Positions 18,080-26,848 of a stretch of 64,000 nt of DNA are shown piece by piece. The position numbers and the translations under genes are program-made. Every line of letters starts with the position of its first letter. Positions within the stretch are counted from its first letter, which is position 1. Origin of the DNA: Comamonas serinivorans (lineage in GTDB: Bacteria; Pseudomonadota; Gammaproteobacteria; Burkholderiales; Burkholderiaceae_C); the NCBI RefSeq assembly GCF_002158865.1, contig NZ_CP021455.1, forward strand, positions 4,448,501 through 4,512,500. Direction: 5' to 3'. The notes below the pieces were generated by a model. It was not told where the DNA came from, did not search any database, and worked only from the letters and a program-made list of their open reading frames with translations.

Positions 18080-18080
18080 C

Positions 18081-19790
18081 ATGGCCACCCCCGTCACACG
18101 CCAGGAGGCCATCGCCGCGCTGACCGCGCCTGGCATGCCTTACGCGCTGGAAGAACTCACTGCGCTGGGCCGCAAGGTCCGCGTGTTCAGCAAAGCGCCG
18201 GCCTCGCTGCGCGTGCTGTACGAGGAGACCGCCACCGACCTGCCCTTCCTGGTCTACCAGGACGAGCGCATGACATTCGCCGAAGCCTGGCGCGCGGCCA
18301 GCCGCGTCGGCCATGTGCTCGTGCACGGCTGCGGCGTGCGCCCGGGCGACCGCGTGGCGATTGCCATGCGCAACTACCCCGAATGGGTGCTGGCCTTTTG
18401 CGCGATCACGAGCATCGGCGCCGTGGCCGTGGCCATGAACGGCCACTGGCAGGCCGACGAGCTGCTCTACGGCCTGCAGGACAGCGGTGCCACAGTGGTG
18501 CTGGCCGACGCCGAACGCCTGGCCCGGCTGACCCAGCCCCAGGTGCGCGCCGCGCTGCCGCAGCTGCAGTGCCTGGCCGTGCGCACGCCCGAGCTGCCGG
18601 CCGGCGTGCGTGCGCTGCAAGCGCTGACCGATGCGGTGGGCGAGGTGTCCATGCCACCCGCCAGCATCGCGCCCGACGACCACGCCACCATCCTGTACAC
18701 CTCCGGCTCCACGGGCCATCCCAAGGGCGTGGTCTCCACGCACCGCAACATCCTGTCGGCCCTGCTGTCCTGGGAGCTCGACCGCGCCGTGGCCGAGCGC
18801 GTGGCCGGCCTGGAGCCTCCCGCCGTGCCGCCGCCCCAGCCCGGCACGCTGCTGGCCGTGCCGCTGTTCCATGTGTCGGGCCTGCACGCGTCCTACCTGG
18901 TCGGCTACCGCATGCAGCGGCGCATGGTCGCCATGTACCGCTGGGACGCCGAACAGGCGGCCGAGCTCATCGCGCGCGAGCGCCTGACCTCGGTCAACGC
19001 GCCGGCCGCGATGACGGGCGACCTGGTCCGCGTGGCGCGGCAGAACAGGCTGAGCCTGGACACGCTCGTGACCGTGGGCGGCGGCGGCGCGCCGCGCGCG
19101 CCCGAGCAGGTGCGCCAGATCGGCGCGAGCTTCGGCCATGCCCTGCCCAACACGGGCTGGGGCATGACCGAGACCAACGCCATCGGCACCGGCATCGGCG
19201 GCGAGGACTACCTGGCCCTGCCCGCCAGCTCGGGTCGCTGCGCGCTGGTGCTGGAGCTGCGCATCGTCGACGAGACGGGGCAGACGCTGCCGGCGGGCCA
19301 GCGCGGCGAACTGCTGGTGCGCGGCACCTCGGTGTTCCCGGGCTACTGGAACCGGCCCGAGGCCAATGCGCGCAGCTTCGTCGATGGCGACTGGTTCCGC
19401 ACCGGCGATGTGGCCTACATCGACGACGAAGGCTTCCTCTTCATCGTCGACCGCATCAAGGACCTCATCATCCGCGGCGGCGAGAACATCGGCTGCGGCC
19501 AGGTGGAGGCCGCGCTGCTGTTACACCCCGACGTGCACGAAGCCGCGGTCTATGCCGTGCCCGACGAGCGCATGGGCGAGGAGGTCGGCGCCACGGTCCA
19601 CGGCGCCCCTGGCCTGGACGTCGAGGCGCTGCGCGCCTTCCTCACCCAGCACCTCGCGCGCTTCGAGATCCCGCGCTACATCCGCGTCGCCACCGAGCCG
19701 CTGCCGCGCACGCCGTCCGGCAAGATCCTCAAGCGCCAGATCCAGCAGGCCGCGCTGGCCGAGCACCAGGGCCAAGCCACCAGCGTGTGA
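18081..19790 (+). CDS. Acyl-CoA synthetase, AMP-forming (569 aa)
   Basis: ANL-superfamily ligase activating a carboxylic acid to its CoA thioester through an acyl-adenylate. The P-loop YTSGSTGHPKG is at residues 206-216, the A5 motif reads TGWGMTETNA, the A7/A8 motifs read DWFRTGDVAYID and DRIKDLIIRGGENI, and the C-terminal catalytic lysine is in PSGKILKR at about 552. The ATG at 18081 directly follows the preceding stop codon, so the genes are coupled. The substrate is unknown. Company of kinase, crotonase and acyl-CoA dehydrogenase suggests catabolism of a fatty or hydroxy acid. Confidence 0.92.
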   Translation: MATPVTRQEAIAALTAPGMPYALEELTALGRKVRVFSKAPASLRVLYEETATDLPFLVYQDERMTFAEAWRAASRVGHVLVHGCGVRPGDRVAIAMRNYPEWVLAFCAITSIGAVAVAMNGHWQADELLYGLQDSGATVVLADAERLARLTQPQVRAALPQLQCLAVRTPELPAGVRALQALTDAVGEVSMPPASIAPDDHATILYTSGSTGHPKGVVSTHRNILSALLSWELDRAVAERVAGLEPPAVPPPQPGTLLAVPLFHVSGLHASYLVGYRMQRRMVAMYRWDAEQAAELIARERLTSVNAPAAMTGDLVRVARQNRLSLDTLVTVGGGGAPRAPEQVRQIGASFGHALPNTGWGMTETNAIGTGIGGEDYLALPASSGRCALVLELRIVDETGQTLPAGQRGELLVRGTSVFPGYWNRPEANARSFVDGDWFRTGDVAYIDDEGFLFIVDRIKDLIIRGGENIGCGQVEAALLLHPDVHEAAVYAVPDERMGEEVGATVHGAPGLDVEALRAFLTQHLARFEIPRYIRVATEPLPRTPSGKILKRQIQQAALAEHQGQATSV

Positions 19791-19848
19791 GCACCGCCGG
19801 GCCGCCCCAAGGGGCTCAACACCGCAGCGCGCAGCGCGAAGGTACGCC

Positions 19849-21273
19849 ATGACCGCAGCTTCCCACGCCCTGGCCAGCCGCTTCGTCACGGGACCGATCA
19901 CGCCCGTGCTGCTGCGGTTTGCGCTGCCGCTGCTCACCACCAATTTGTTGCACGCCGCCCTGGGCACCTGGGCCGCGCTGTGGGTGGGGCAATTGCTGGG
20001 CGCCCACGCGTTGCCGGCCGTGGCCACGGCGGCGGTGCTGGTGTTCATGCTGATGGGCGCAGTGATGGGCATGGGCACCGCGGCCGGGGTGGCCATCGGC
20101 CAGTCGCTGGGCGCGGGCGACGAAGACTCGGTCAAACGCGTGGCGGGCTGTGCACTGGCCTTTGTGACGGGCTTTTCGCTGCTGGTGGCCGCCGGCGGCT
20201 GGGCGCTGGCGCCGCTCGTCATCGATGCCCTGGGCACGCCAGCGCAAGCCCGCAGCTTCGCGGTGGTGCACCTGCGCTTCACATGCCTGTCCATGCCGGC
20301 GCTCTTCATCTACCTGGTGCTGGTGATGATGCTGCGCGGCAGCGGTGATTCGCGCACGCCTTTTCGCTTCACGCTGGTCTGGATCGGGTTGTCGCTGCTG
20401 CTGGTGCCGGTGCTGCTGCGCCTGCTGGGCATTGCCGGCGTGGGCTTGGCCAACCTGCTGGGCGCAGGCACCGCGCTGGCGGGCTTGCTCACCTATGTGT
20501 ACCGCTGGCGCCTGCCGATTGCCCTGCGCGGCGCGGACATCCGGCACCTGCGGCCCGAGCGCGCCTTGCTGCTGCTCATGCTGCGGCGTGGCGTGCCGGT
20601 GGCGCTGGAGTCCATCGTCACGCAGGGAGCGTACTTCGTCTTGCTGAGCCTGGTCAACCGCTATGGCGCGACCACGGCGGCGGCGTATGCGGGGGCGGCC
20701 CAGCTGTGGACCTATGTGCAGGTGCCGGGCAACGCCCTGGCCGCGTCCATGTCGGCCATGGCCGCCATGAACATCGGCGCCGGCCGCTGGCCCCGCGTGG
20801 AGCAGATCGCACTGCGCGGCTGCCTGGCCAGCCTGGCCGTCTCCACCGCGGCCACCTTGCTCATCTACACGCTGGGTGCGGTGTTCGATGACTTGCCGCT
20901 GCGCCTGTTCATCCGCGCCGATGAGGCGGTGCTGGCGCAGGCGCGCCACATCCACTTCACCACGCTGTGGGGCTGGATTGCGCTGTCCGTCACCGTCGGC
21001 CTCTTTGCCGTGGTGCGCGCCAACGGCGCCATGCTGGCGCCCACGCTGATCTTCGTCGTCACGATGTGGGTGTTTCGCGTGCCGTTTGCGATGGGGCTGG
21101 CCCCCTGGCTGGGCAGCGCCGCCATTTGGTGGAGTTTTCCGTTCGGCAGCATCAGCTCTGCCTTGCTGGCCTGGGCCTACTTCCGCTGGGGCACCTGGCG
21201 CCAGCGGCCGCTGATGCTGAGCACCGTGACGTCGCACCGGCCCACAGAGGCCACCTTTTCTTCAGGAGACTGA
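19849..21273 (+). CDS. MATE-family efflux transporter (474 aa)
   Basis: About 12 hydrophobic segments in the two six-helix halves of the multidrug and toxin extrusion family. The N-terminal half starts with PVLLRFALPLLTTNLLHAAL, and the internal repeat begins around LRRGVPVALESIVTQG near residue 245. Cation-coupled export of small molecules is the family role. The substrate is unknown. It ends one base before the amidohydrolase start, so it belongs to the same transcription unit as the genes on either side, which is unusual company for a drug exporter. Confidence 0.88.
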   Translation: MTAASHALASRFVTGPITPVLLRFALPLLTTNLLHAALGTWAALWVGQLLGAHALPAVATAAVLVFMLMGAVMGMGTAAGVAIGQSLGAGDEDSVKRVAGCALAFVTGFSLLVAAGGWALAPLVIDALGTPAQARSFAVVHLRFTCLSMPALFIYLVLVMMLRGSGDSRTPFRFTLVWIGLSLLLVPVLLRLLGIAGVGLANLLGAGTALAGLLTYVYRWRLPIALRGADIRHLRPERALLLLMLRRGVPVALESIVTQGAYFVLLSLVNRYGATTAAAYAGAAQLWTYVQVPGNALAASMSAMAAMNIGAGRWPRVEQIALRGCLASLAVSTAATLLIYTLGAVFDDLPLRLFIRADEAVLAQARHIHFTTLWGWIALSVTVGLFAVVRANGAMLAPTLIFVVTMWVFRVPFAMGLAPWLGSAAIWWSFPFGSISSALLAWAYFRWGTWRQRPLMLSTVTSHRPTEATFSSGD

Positions 21274-21274
21274 C

Positions 21275-22297
21275 ATGGACACACCCCGCCCCCAAGCTGG
21301 CACCCAGGCCTGGTTGAACCAGGTGCGCGAGGAGCCGCTGGATCCCGACCGCCCCATCATCGACCCGCACCACCACCTCTGGCGCGCGCGCGGCGACTGG
21401 GGACCCTACCTGCTGGGCCAGCTGTGGGCCGACACGGGCGCCGGCCACAACATCCAGAAGACCGTGTTCATCGAATGCCGGGCCGGCTACCGCACGGATG
21501 GGCCCGAGCACCTGCGCAGTGTGGGCGAGGCGGAATTCGTGGCCGGCATCGCGCGCGCGGGCCGCGAAGGCGGTGGCGGCGCCGAGATCGCGGGCTTCGT
21601 CGGCCACACCGACCTGCGCCAGCCCGAGGCGCAACTGCGCGAGGTGCTGGCCGCGCAGGTGGACGCGGCCCAAGGCCTGTTTCGCGGCATCCGCCATGCC
21701 GGCGCCCGCGACCCGCAGCCCCAGCACCTGGTCATTCCGGGGCATGGCGCTGAAGGCCTGTACGCCGACGCCGGCTTTCGCGCCGGCGTGGCCCTGCTGG
21801 GCCGCCTGGGCTACACCTACGACACTTGGCACTACCACCACCAGAACGCCGACTTTGCCGCCCTGGCGCGGGCCGTGCCCGGCACGACCCTGGTGCTCGA
21901 CCACTTCGGCACGCCGCTGGGCGTGGGCCCTTACGCCGGCCAGCGCGACGCCATCTTCAGCCAGTGGCAACGCGACATCGAGGCGATTGCGCGCTGCCCC
22001 AACGTGGTCGCCAAGCTCGGCGGCCTGGCCATGCCCGACAACGGCTTTGGCTGGGACAACCGGGCGCTGCCGGCCCATTCGGACGAGCTGGTCGAGGCCC
22101 AGGGCCGCTACTACCACCACGCCATCGCGTGCTTTGGGCCCGAGCGCTGCATGTTCGAGAGCAACTTCCCGGTGGACCGGCGCTCGCTGCCCTACGTGAG
22201 CTACTGGAACGCCATGAAGAAGATGGCGGCGGCGTATTCGGCCGATGAACAACACGCGATGTTCTTTGGCACGGCGCAGCGCGTGTACGCGCTGTGA
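21275..22297 (+). CDS. Amidohydrolase family 2 protein, lactonase-like (340 aa)
   Basis: TIM-barrel metal-dependent hydrolase. DPHHHLW near residue 30 supplies the first metal ligands, DTWHYHHQN and LVLDHFGTPLG continue the active site, and CMFESNFPVDRRS near the C-terminus holds the last aspartate. Members hydrolyse lactones or decarboxylate cyclic acids. The protein is translated from an ATG with AGGAG upstream, one base after the MATE stop. A lactonase would fit a pathway handling hydroxy acids, but that is inference. Confidence 0.88.
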   Translation: MDTPRPQAGTQAWLNQVREEPLDPDRPIIDPHHHLWRARGDWGPYLLGQLWADTGAGHNIQKTVFIECRAGYRTDGPEHLRSVGEAEFVAGIARAGREGGGGAEIAGFVGHTDLRQPEAQLREVLAAQVDAAQGLFRGIRHAGARDPQPQHLVIPGHGAEGLYADAGFRAGVALLGRLGYTYDTWHYHHQNADFAALARAVPGTTLVLDHFGTPLGVGPYAGQRDAIFSQWQRDIEAIARCPNVVAKLGGLAMPDNGFGWDNRALPAHSDELVEAQGRYYHHAIACFGPERCMFESNFPVDRRSLPYVSYWNAMKKMAAAYSADEQHAMFFGTAQRVYAL

Positions 22298-22330
22298 GGG
22301 GGCGCCTGACCGGCTTGGCGCATCCGCAAG

Positions 22331-22355
22331 GCCATGCCATGCCATGCCATGCCAT
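22331..22355 (+). repeat. Five tandem copies of GCCAT
   Basis: A perfect 25-bp pentanucleotide array in the short gap between the amidohydrolase stop and repeat copy 8. It is not inside a coding frame of a recognised gene, so copy-number change would not shift a protein. Confidence 0.9.
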
Positions 22356-22374
22356 GGGAACGGTCATCCATTGA

Positions 22375-22426
22375 TGGGTATGCCTGAATTGCCGTTTTAA
22401 TTAAAACGGCAATGACCACATACTGC
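22375..22426. repeat. 52-bp palindromic intergenic repeat, copy 8
   Basis: Lies between two convergent genes, 77 bases after the amidohydrolase stop and 27 bases before the end of the TetR gene. The inner stem is perfect and extended: ATTGCCGTTTTAA pairs with TTAAAACGGCAAT. Confidence 0.9.
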
Positions 22427-22453
22427 TAATTTCAGGATGATCCCACAGTCGCG

Positions 22454-23767
22454 TCAAGGCGGCGTGAGGATGCCAGTGAACAGCGGCTGTGCGTACAGCG
22501 GCACGGCATCGTCCACGCCGACATCGCCCACCCAGTTGCGCAGCGAGGCGGCGGCATTGACCATGGCGGCCACCTGCTGGGCGGCCAGGCTGGCATCGAC
22601 GGGGCGAATGGCCCCCTCGCGCATGCCGTCGACGATGAACAGGCCAAAGCGCTCGGTCAACTGGTTGCCCCGCTGGATGGGGTCATGGCGTGCGCCCTCG
22701 GCCAGCGCGCTGCGGGCCGATGAGCGCAGCAACGGACCGGCCTCGGACAGCTGAAACCGCACCAGGGCGCAGGTGCTGGTCACCAGCCGCTCCCAGCCCG
22801 ACGGGGTCTGGGCCATGGCCTGCAGCTGGGTCTGGCGGATGACGTCGAAACTGCGCGCGAAGCACTGCGCGATCAGCTCGTCTTTGCTGGCATGGTGGTG
22901 GTAGAACGAGCCCTTGGTCAAGTGCAGGCGCGCCGAAATGGCGCTGACCGAGGCGCCGCGAAAGCCTTGCTCATTCACGAGTGCGGTGGCGGCACGCAAG
23001 AAGGCTTCGCGCACCTCGGAGCCATCGGCCTGCGCAGGGGCCGCGCGCAAGGCCGGCAGCTCGGGCATCGCCGGGGCGCGCCAGGCTTGCGGCTGGGCCG
23101 CCAGCCCACCCAGCAGCAGATCAGCCAGCGCATCGGCCGCGTGGCCATAGTCGTCCGGCTCGTAGCGGTCGATCCAGGTGTGCATGCCATTGGCCAGGGT
23201 TTGCAGCAGGTGGGTTCGCGCATTGCGGTGCGCGTGCTGCCAGCCTGGATCACTCGGGAGGCACTGACGCAGGCTGCGAAACAGGCTGTTGTAGGCCTCT
23301 GCCACGCGGTCGCCATGCGGTGGCGCCAGCGCGCGAACCTCCTGGAAGGACACCAGCGCCCCCCGCCGCCCCGTGGCCATGTCGGCCAGCAAGGCCGCCT
23401 GACCGCGGAGGAAGGCGTGAATGCGTTGTGCGGGCGAGGGCTGCGTGAGGGCGGCTTGCACCACCCCCTGCATCGCCGCGATGGCTTGCAGCATGCAGTC
23501 GGCCGCCAGGTCTTCCTTGCGCCGGTGGTAGTAGCTGACGCTGGCTTTTTGCAGGCCCACGCGCTCGGCCACGCTGGCCAGGGTGACGCCCTTCAGACCA
23601 TGCCGGTTGAACTCCTCCGCCGCCACGGCGAGGATGGCCTCCCGCTTGACCTGAAAGCGATCGGTGGTGCGGTTGGCCGTCGGTGGCGCGGCCACGCGGT
23701 GCTGGGGTGTCTGACCCGGCGCAGTGCTCACAGGGGCCCTCGTGGCGGGCGTGTTGGCTGGTGGCAT
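22454..23767 (-). CDS. Tandem TetR regulator: two TetR domains in one chain (437 aa)
   Basis: Two complete TetR-type helix-turn-helix domains lie in one reading frame. The first is at residues ~41-90 (AVAAEEFNRHGLKGVTLASV, then VSYYHRRKEDL). The second is at ~251-303 (RAATALVNEQGFRGASVSAI, then GSFYHHHASKDEL). Each is followed by a helical ligand-type domain of about 130-150 residues. Ordinary TetR proteins are ~200 aa and dimerise; this chain could bind an operator as an intramolecular dimer. It is transcribed divergently from the acyl-CoA dehydrogenase at 23995, its likely target. The catabolic genes 16148-22297 converge on it and may also be regulated. Confidence 0.88.
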   Translation of the reverse strand: MPPANTPATRAPVSTAPGQTPQHRVAAPPTANRTTDRFQVKREAILAVAAEEFNRHGLKGVTLASVAERVGLQKASVSYYHRRKEDLAADCMLQAIAAMQGVVQAALTQPSPAQRIHAFLRGQAALLADMATGRRGALVSFQEVRALAPPHGDRVAEAYNSLFRSLRQCLPSDPGWQHAHRNARTHLLQTLANGMHTWIDRYEPDDYGHAADALADLLLGGLAAQPQAWRAPAMPELPALRAAPAQADGSEVREAFLRAATALVNEQGFRGASVSAISARLHLTKGSFYHHHASKDELIAQCFARSFDVIRQTQLQAMAQTPSGWERLVTSTCALVRFQLSEAGPLLRSSARSALAEGARHDPIQRGNQLTERFGLFIVDGMREGAIRPVDASLAAQQVAAMVNAAASLRNWVGDVGVDDAVPLYAQPLFTGILTPP

Positions 23768-23994
23768 GTCGGTGTTCCGGTGAGCGTGCCGTCGCAGGGC
23801 ATCTCCATACTCAAAAGATGAAAAATCGATGACGCATCACGCTCGATGGGGATAGCTTACAGGCATGCAGCGGGATCACGTTGCTGGTGATCTTTGCTAT
23901 GCTGTCGCGAAACGGACTCCTCGGCCTGCGCCGATATTCCATACTGAATGTCCGAATTCACCCCTTAACCACCACGTCTCGGAGACGCCAGACC

Positions 23995-25311
23995 ATGAGC
24001 AAGACCACCCCGACATTCGGGTTCAACCCCAGCGACGAACTGAACGACCTGCGCATGTCCGCCAAGGCCTTGCCGCTGTATGAGCACGTGAAGCGCTTCG
24101 TCGCCGAAACGGTGGCGCCGATGGCGGAGAAGTACGAAGCCCTGGGCAAGAACCGCGTCGGGGAAGACCGCTGGCAATACGCGCCCGGTCAGCTGGAGCT
24201 GCTCGAGGCCGCCAAAGACCAGGCCAAGAAAGAAGGCCTGTGGAACTTCTTCCTGCCCGACGCGGAAACGGGCGAGGGCCTGTCGAACCTGGACTACGCC
24301 TACATCGCCTCGGAGCTGGGCAAGCAGCCGCTGGCCAGCGAATGCATGAACTGCTCGGCGCCCGACACCGGCAACATGGAAGTGCTGGAGCGCGTGGGCA
24401 CGCCGGAGCAAAAAGAGCGCTGGCTCAAGCCGCTGCTGAACGGTGAAATCCGCTCGGCCTACTCCATGACCGAAGTGCACCATGCCTCGTCGGACGCCAA
24501 GAACGTGGCCACCAGCGCCGTGCTGGATGGTGACGAGTGGGTCATCAACGGCGAGAAGCACTACATCTCGGGCGCAGGCAGCCCACGCTGCAAGATCCTG
24601 ATCACCATGGTGCGCACCAGCCCCGATGCGCCGGCGCACAAGCAGCAATCCATGATCCTGGTGCCCAAGGACACCCCGGGCGTCAAGATCGTCGGCGCCA
24701 TGCACGTGTTCGCCGAGGACCATGCCCCGCACGGCCACATGCACGTGGTGTACGACAACGTGCGCGTGCCCAAGGAAAACATGCTGCTGGGCGAAGGCCG
24801 CGGCTTCGAGATCTCGCAGCTGCGCCTGGGCCCCGGTCGCATCCACCACTGCATGCGCTCGATCGGCGCGGCCGAGAAGGCGCTGGACCTGATGGTCGAG
24901 CGCGGCATCTCGCGCGAAGCCTTCGGCAAGCAGCTGGCCTGGCTGGGCGGCAACGTGGAGATCATCTCTCGCGCGCGCATCGAGATCGAGAGCATGCGGC
25001 TCATGGTGCTCAAGGCGGCCAAGGCCATGGACGTGCTGGGCAACCGCGAGGCGCGCCAGTGGGTGCACATGGTCAAGGCCATGGTGCCCGAGCGCGTCTG
25101 CAAGATCATCGACCAGGCGATCCAGATGCACGGCGCGCTGGGCGTGTCGCAGCACACGCCGCTGGCCCACATGTACGCGCAGCAGCGCACGCTGCGCCTG
25201 GCCGACGGTCCGGATGAGGTGCACCACCTCGTGGTGGGGCGCAACGAGATCCGCATGCACGAAGGCAGCAAGGAAGACGACGCCAGCATGGCAGCCGTGT
25301 TCCGCAACTGA
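23995..25311 (+). CDS. Acyl-CoA dehydrogenase, ACAD10/11-like (438 aa)
   Basis: A longer acyl-CoA dehydrogenase than the pair at the window start. It matches the bacterial branch related to the ACAD10/11 dehydrogenase domain: MAEKYEALGKNRVGEDRWQ near residue 45, AYSMTEVHHASSDAKNVAT near 160, and RLADGPDEVHHLVVGRNEI at the C-terminus. It dehydrogenates acyl-CoAs with ETF as acceptor. GGAG lies 10 bases before the ATG at 23995. In eukaryotes this domain is fused to the APH-like kinase found here as a separate gene at 16148. A strong intrinsic terminator follows. Confidence 0.92.
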   Translation: MSKTTPTFGFNPSDELNDLRMSAKALPLYEHVKRFVAETVAPMAEKYEALGKNRVGEDRWQYAPGQLELLEAAKDQAKKEGLWNFFLPDAETGEGLSNLDYAYIASELGKQPLASECMNCSAPDTGNMEVLERVGTPEQKERWLKPLLNGEIRSAYSMTEVHHASSDAKNVATSAVLDGDEWVINGEKHYISGAGSPRCKILITMVRTSPDAPAHKQQSMILVPKDTPGVKIVGAMHVFAEDHAPHGHMHVVYDNVRVPKENMLLGEGRGFEISQLRLGPGRIHHCMRSIGAAEKALDLMVERGISREAFGKQLAWLGGNVEIISRARIEIESMRLMVLKAAKAMDVLGNREARQWVHMVKAMVPERVCKIIDQAIQMHGALGVSQHTPLAHMYAQQRTLRLADGPDEVHHLVVGRNEIRMHEGSKEDDASMAAVFRN

Positions 25312-25366
25312 TCCAGCCTTGGATTCGACAACCTAGGCCCTGGGCTTGCTGCCCAGGCCTTTCAGG

Positions 25367-25406
25367 GCACACCGGTTCGCCTGCTTGGCGACCGGTGTGC
25401 TTTTTT
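25367..25406 (+). terminator. Intrinsic terminator of the acyl-CoA dehydrogenase gene
   Basis: GCACACCGGT ... ACCGGTGTGC with a GCC/GGC inner stem, followed by TTTTTTG. It starts 56 bases after the stop codon. Confidence 0.93.
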
Positions 25407-25501
25407 GTGGCCCAACCATCTCGCCTCGAATCGCCCCGCTCGGGCGTCTGGGGCTTCGCAGCGACGGTCATCGAGTTGCAGGCCGCCCAAGGATGTGCTG
25501 A

Positions 25502-25711
25502 GTGACCCGATTGCTTACTCAGCCAGGCTTTCTGGCGATGGCACGGCGCATCGTCCGCAGGTGGCTGATCATCTTGCGTCGTCGCGGCGGCCAGCGGGCG
25601 CTCATCGCCCTTGAACAGCTCGCCGCGTCGGTTGAAGATGGAAATGAATGGGCTCGAAAAGAGACCCGCGCTGACAACCTGACCAAGACCGCCAAAGGGT
25701 CAAGTCGGTGA
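25502..25711 (+). CDS. Possible small basic protein (69 aa), uncertain
   Basis: A GTG-started frame with a basic, arginine-rich N-terminal half (MARRIVRRWLIILRRR) and a more acidic second half. No family is recognised with confidence. The arginine pattern is loosely like short DUF1127-type proteins. The main argument for it is positional: repeat copy 9 starts 29 bases after its stop, and every other copy but one sits just after a gene. It may equally be a gene remnant. The rest of 25407-25740 shows nothing else. Confidence 0.25.
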   Translation: MTRLLTQPGFLAMARRIVRRWLIILRRRGGQRALIALEQLAASVEDGNEWARKETRADNLTKTAKGSSR

Positions 25712-25740
25712 ACAGCGTCTTGAATGCGCCATGACGATAT

Positions 25741-25792
25741 GCAGTATGCAGCCATTTCCGTTTAAAAATGAACGGCAATCGGCTCATACTCC
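25741..25792. repeat. 52-bp palindromic intergenic repeat, copy 9
   Basis: Arms GCAGTATG/CATACTCC outside and TTCCGTT/AACGGCAA inside. No well-supported stop codon is adjacent. The nearest are the uncertain 69-aa frame ending 29 bases before it and the tRNA-Phe terminator more than 110 bases after it. Confidence 0.88.
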
Positions 25793-25906
25793 ATCATGAA
25801 AATCCCCACCCCGGGCCCATTTTCACAGACACACGCCGACTAAATATGGGCGGCTAACCACTGGTTACGGCAGCGTCTCTTGACGACCTCACACAACGCG
25901 CCCAAG

Positions 25907-25942
25907 AAAAAACCGCTGCTATTGCATGAATAGCAGCGGTTC
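25907..25942 (-). terminator. Intrinsic terminator after tRNA-Phe
   Basis: On the minus strand AACCGCTGCTA-loop-TAGCAGCGGTT followed by TTTTC, 22 bases downstream of the tRNA CCA end. Confidence 0.92.
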
Positions 25943-25964
25943 TTTGTGCCACATGGGCGAATTC

Positions 25965-26040
25965 TGGTGGCCTGGGGCGGAATCGAACCACCGACACGCG
26001 GATTTTCAATCCGCTGCTCTACCAACTGAGCTACCAGGCC
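25965..26040 (-). tRNA. tRNA-Phe (GAA)
   Basis: A 76-base cloverleaf on the minus strand, with acceptor stem GGCCTGG/CCAGGCC, anticodon loop TTGAAAA (anticodon GAA), the T-loop GTTCGATTC, discriminator A and an encoded CCA at 25965-25967. Confidence 0.97.
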
Positions 26041-26052
26041 GTCAAAGATGAA

Positions 26053-26082
26053 ATTGTAGCACGGTTTTTGCGACTCGCGCAA
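26053..26082 (-). promoter_or_regulatory. Sigma70-type promoter of tRNA-Phe
   Basis: On the minus strand TTGCGC (26077-26082), an 18-base spacer, and TACAAT (26053-26058), 12 bases upstream of the tRNA 5' end. It lies between the end of ntrX and the tRNA. Confidence 0.65.
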
Positions 26083-26092
26083 ACGATCTTCA

Positions 26093-26809
26093 TCAATTGT
26101 TGCCCACCACCTGGCGCTTGTTGCGCGAGAGGTCGACACCCAGCTGCTTGAGCTTGCGGTACAGGTGGGTGCGCTCCAAGCCGGTCTTCTCGGCCACACG
26201 CGTCATGGAGCCGCCCTCTTTCGACAGGTGGAACTCGAAATACGCCTTCTCGAACTCATCGCGCGCTTCGCGCAGGGGTTTGTCGAGCTCGAAACTCTGT
26301 TGGTCCTGGGGCCCCAGGTTGGCCGGCAGGGTCGACACCTGGCCGCCGGTCATCGCCTCCTCCACCGTCACCTCGGCACCGCTGGGGCGCGCAGGCACGG
26401 GCACCTCGCGCGCCATGCTGACCTCCGCCACATGACGCGCCAACGCAGCCCGCGCGAGCGATTGCTCCACGGCCTTGAGCAGCTTCTGCAGGGTGATCGG
26501 CTTTTCGAGGAAGGATTGGGCCCCGATGCGGGTGGCTTCGACGGCTGTGTCGATCGTGGCATGCCCGCTCATCATGATGACGGGCATGTCGAGCTGACCG
26601 GTTGACGCCCACTCCTTGAGCAGGGTCACCCCATCGGTGTCCGGCATCCAGATGTCGAGCAGGACCAGATCGGGCCGCGAGGCATTGCGCAAGGCACGGG
26701 CTTCCGCCGCGTTCTCGGCGAGGTCCACATGATGTCCTTCATCGTTGAGGATTTCGGACAGCAGATCTCGAATACCTAGTTCATCGTCGACGACAAGAAT
26801 GTTTGCCAT
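26093..26809 (-). CDS. ntrX: NtrX-type response regulator without AAA+ domain (238 aa)
   Basis: Receiver domain at residues 1-~115, with the acidic pocket VVDDE and phospho-acceptor Asp52 (LLDIWMPDTDG). A variable linker follows, and then a Fis-type helix-turn-helix at about 190-235 (MTRVAEKTGLERTHLYRKL). The sigma54-activating AAA+ domain of classical NtrX is absent, as is usual for this regulator in Burkholderiales. It therefore cannot act as a normal sigma54 activator. The start is the ATG complementing 26807-26809. The gene follows the sensor kinase gene by 39 bases and forms its two-component partner, linked in other bacteria to nitrogen and redox control. Confidence 0.88.
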   Translation of the reverse strand: MANILVVDDELGIRDLLSEILNDEGHHVDLAENAAEARALRNASRPDLVLLDIWMPDTDGVTLLKEWASTGQLDMPVIMMSGHATIDTAVEATRIGAQSFLEKPITLQKLLKAVEQSLARAALARHVAEVSMAREVPVPARPSGAEVTVEEAMTGGQVSTLPANLGPQDQQSFELDKPLREARDEFEKAYFEFHLSKEGGSMTRVAEKTGLERTHLYRKLKQLGVDLSRNKRQVVGNN

Positions 26810-26848
26810 GTCTCGCGTTCTTCCTCTCCACATGCCGTCCCTGCGGGC

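Noticed and set aside
23896..23947. TATGC ... CATACTG near the acyl-CoA dehydrogenase start, resembling repeat arms
   Set aside because: Arms are off by two positions and there is no inner CCGTT/AACGG pair. It also lies at a gene start, unlike the family.
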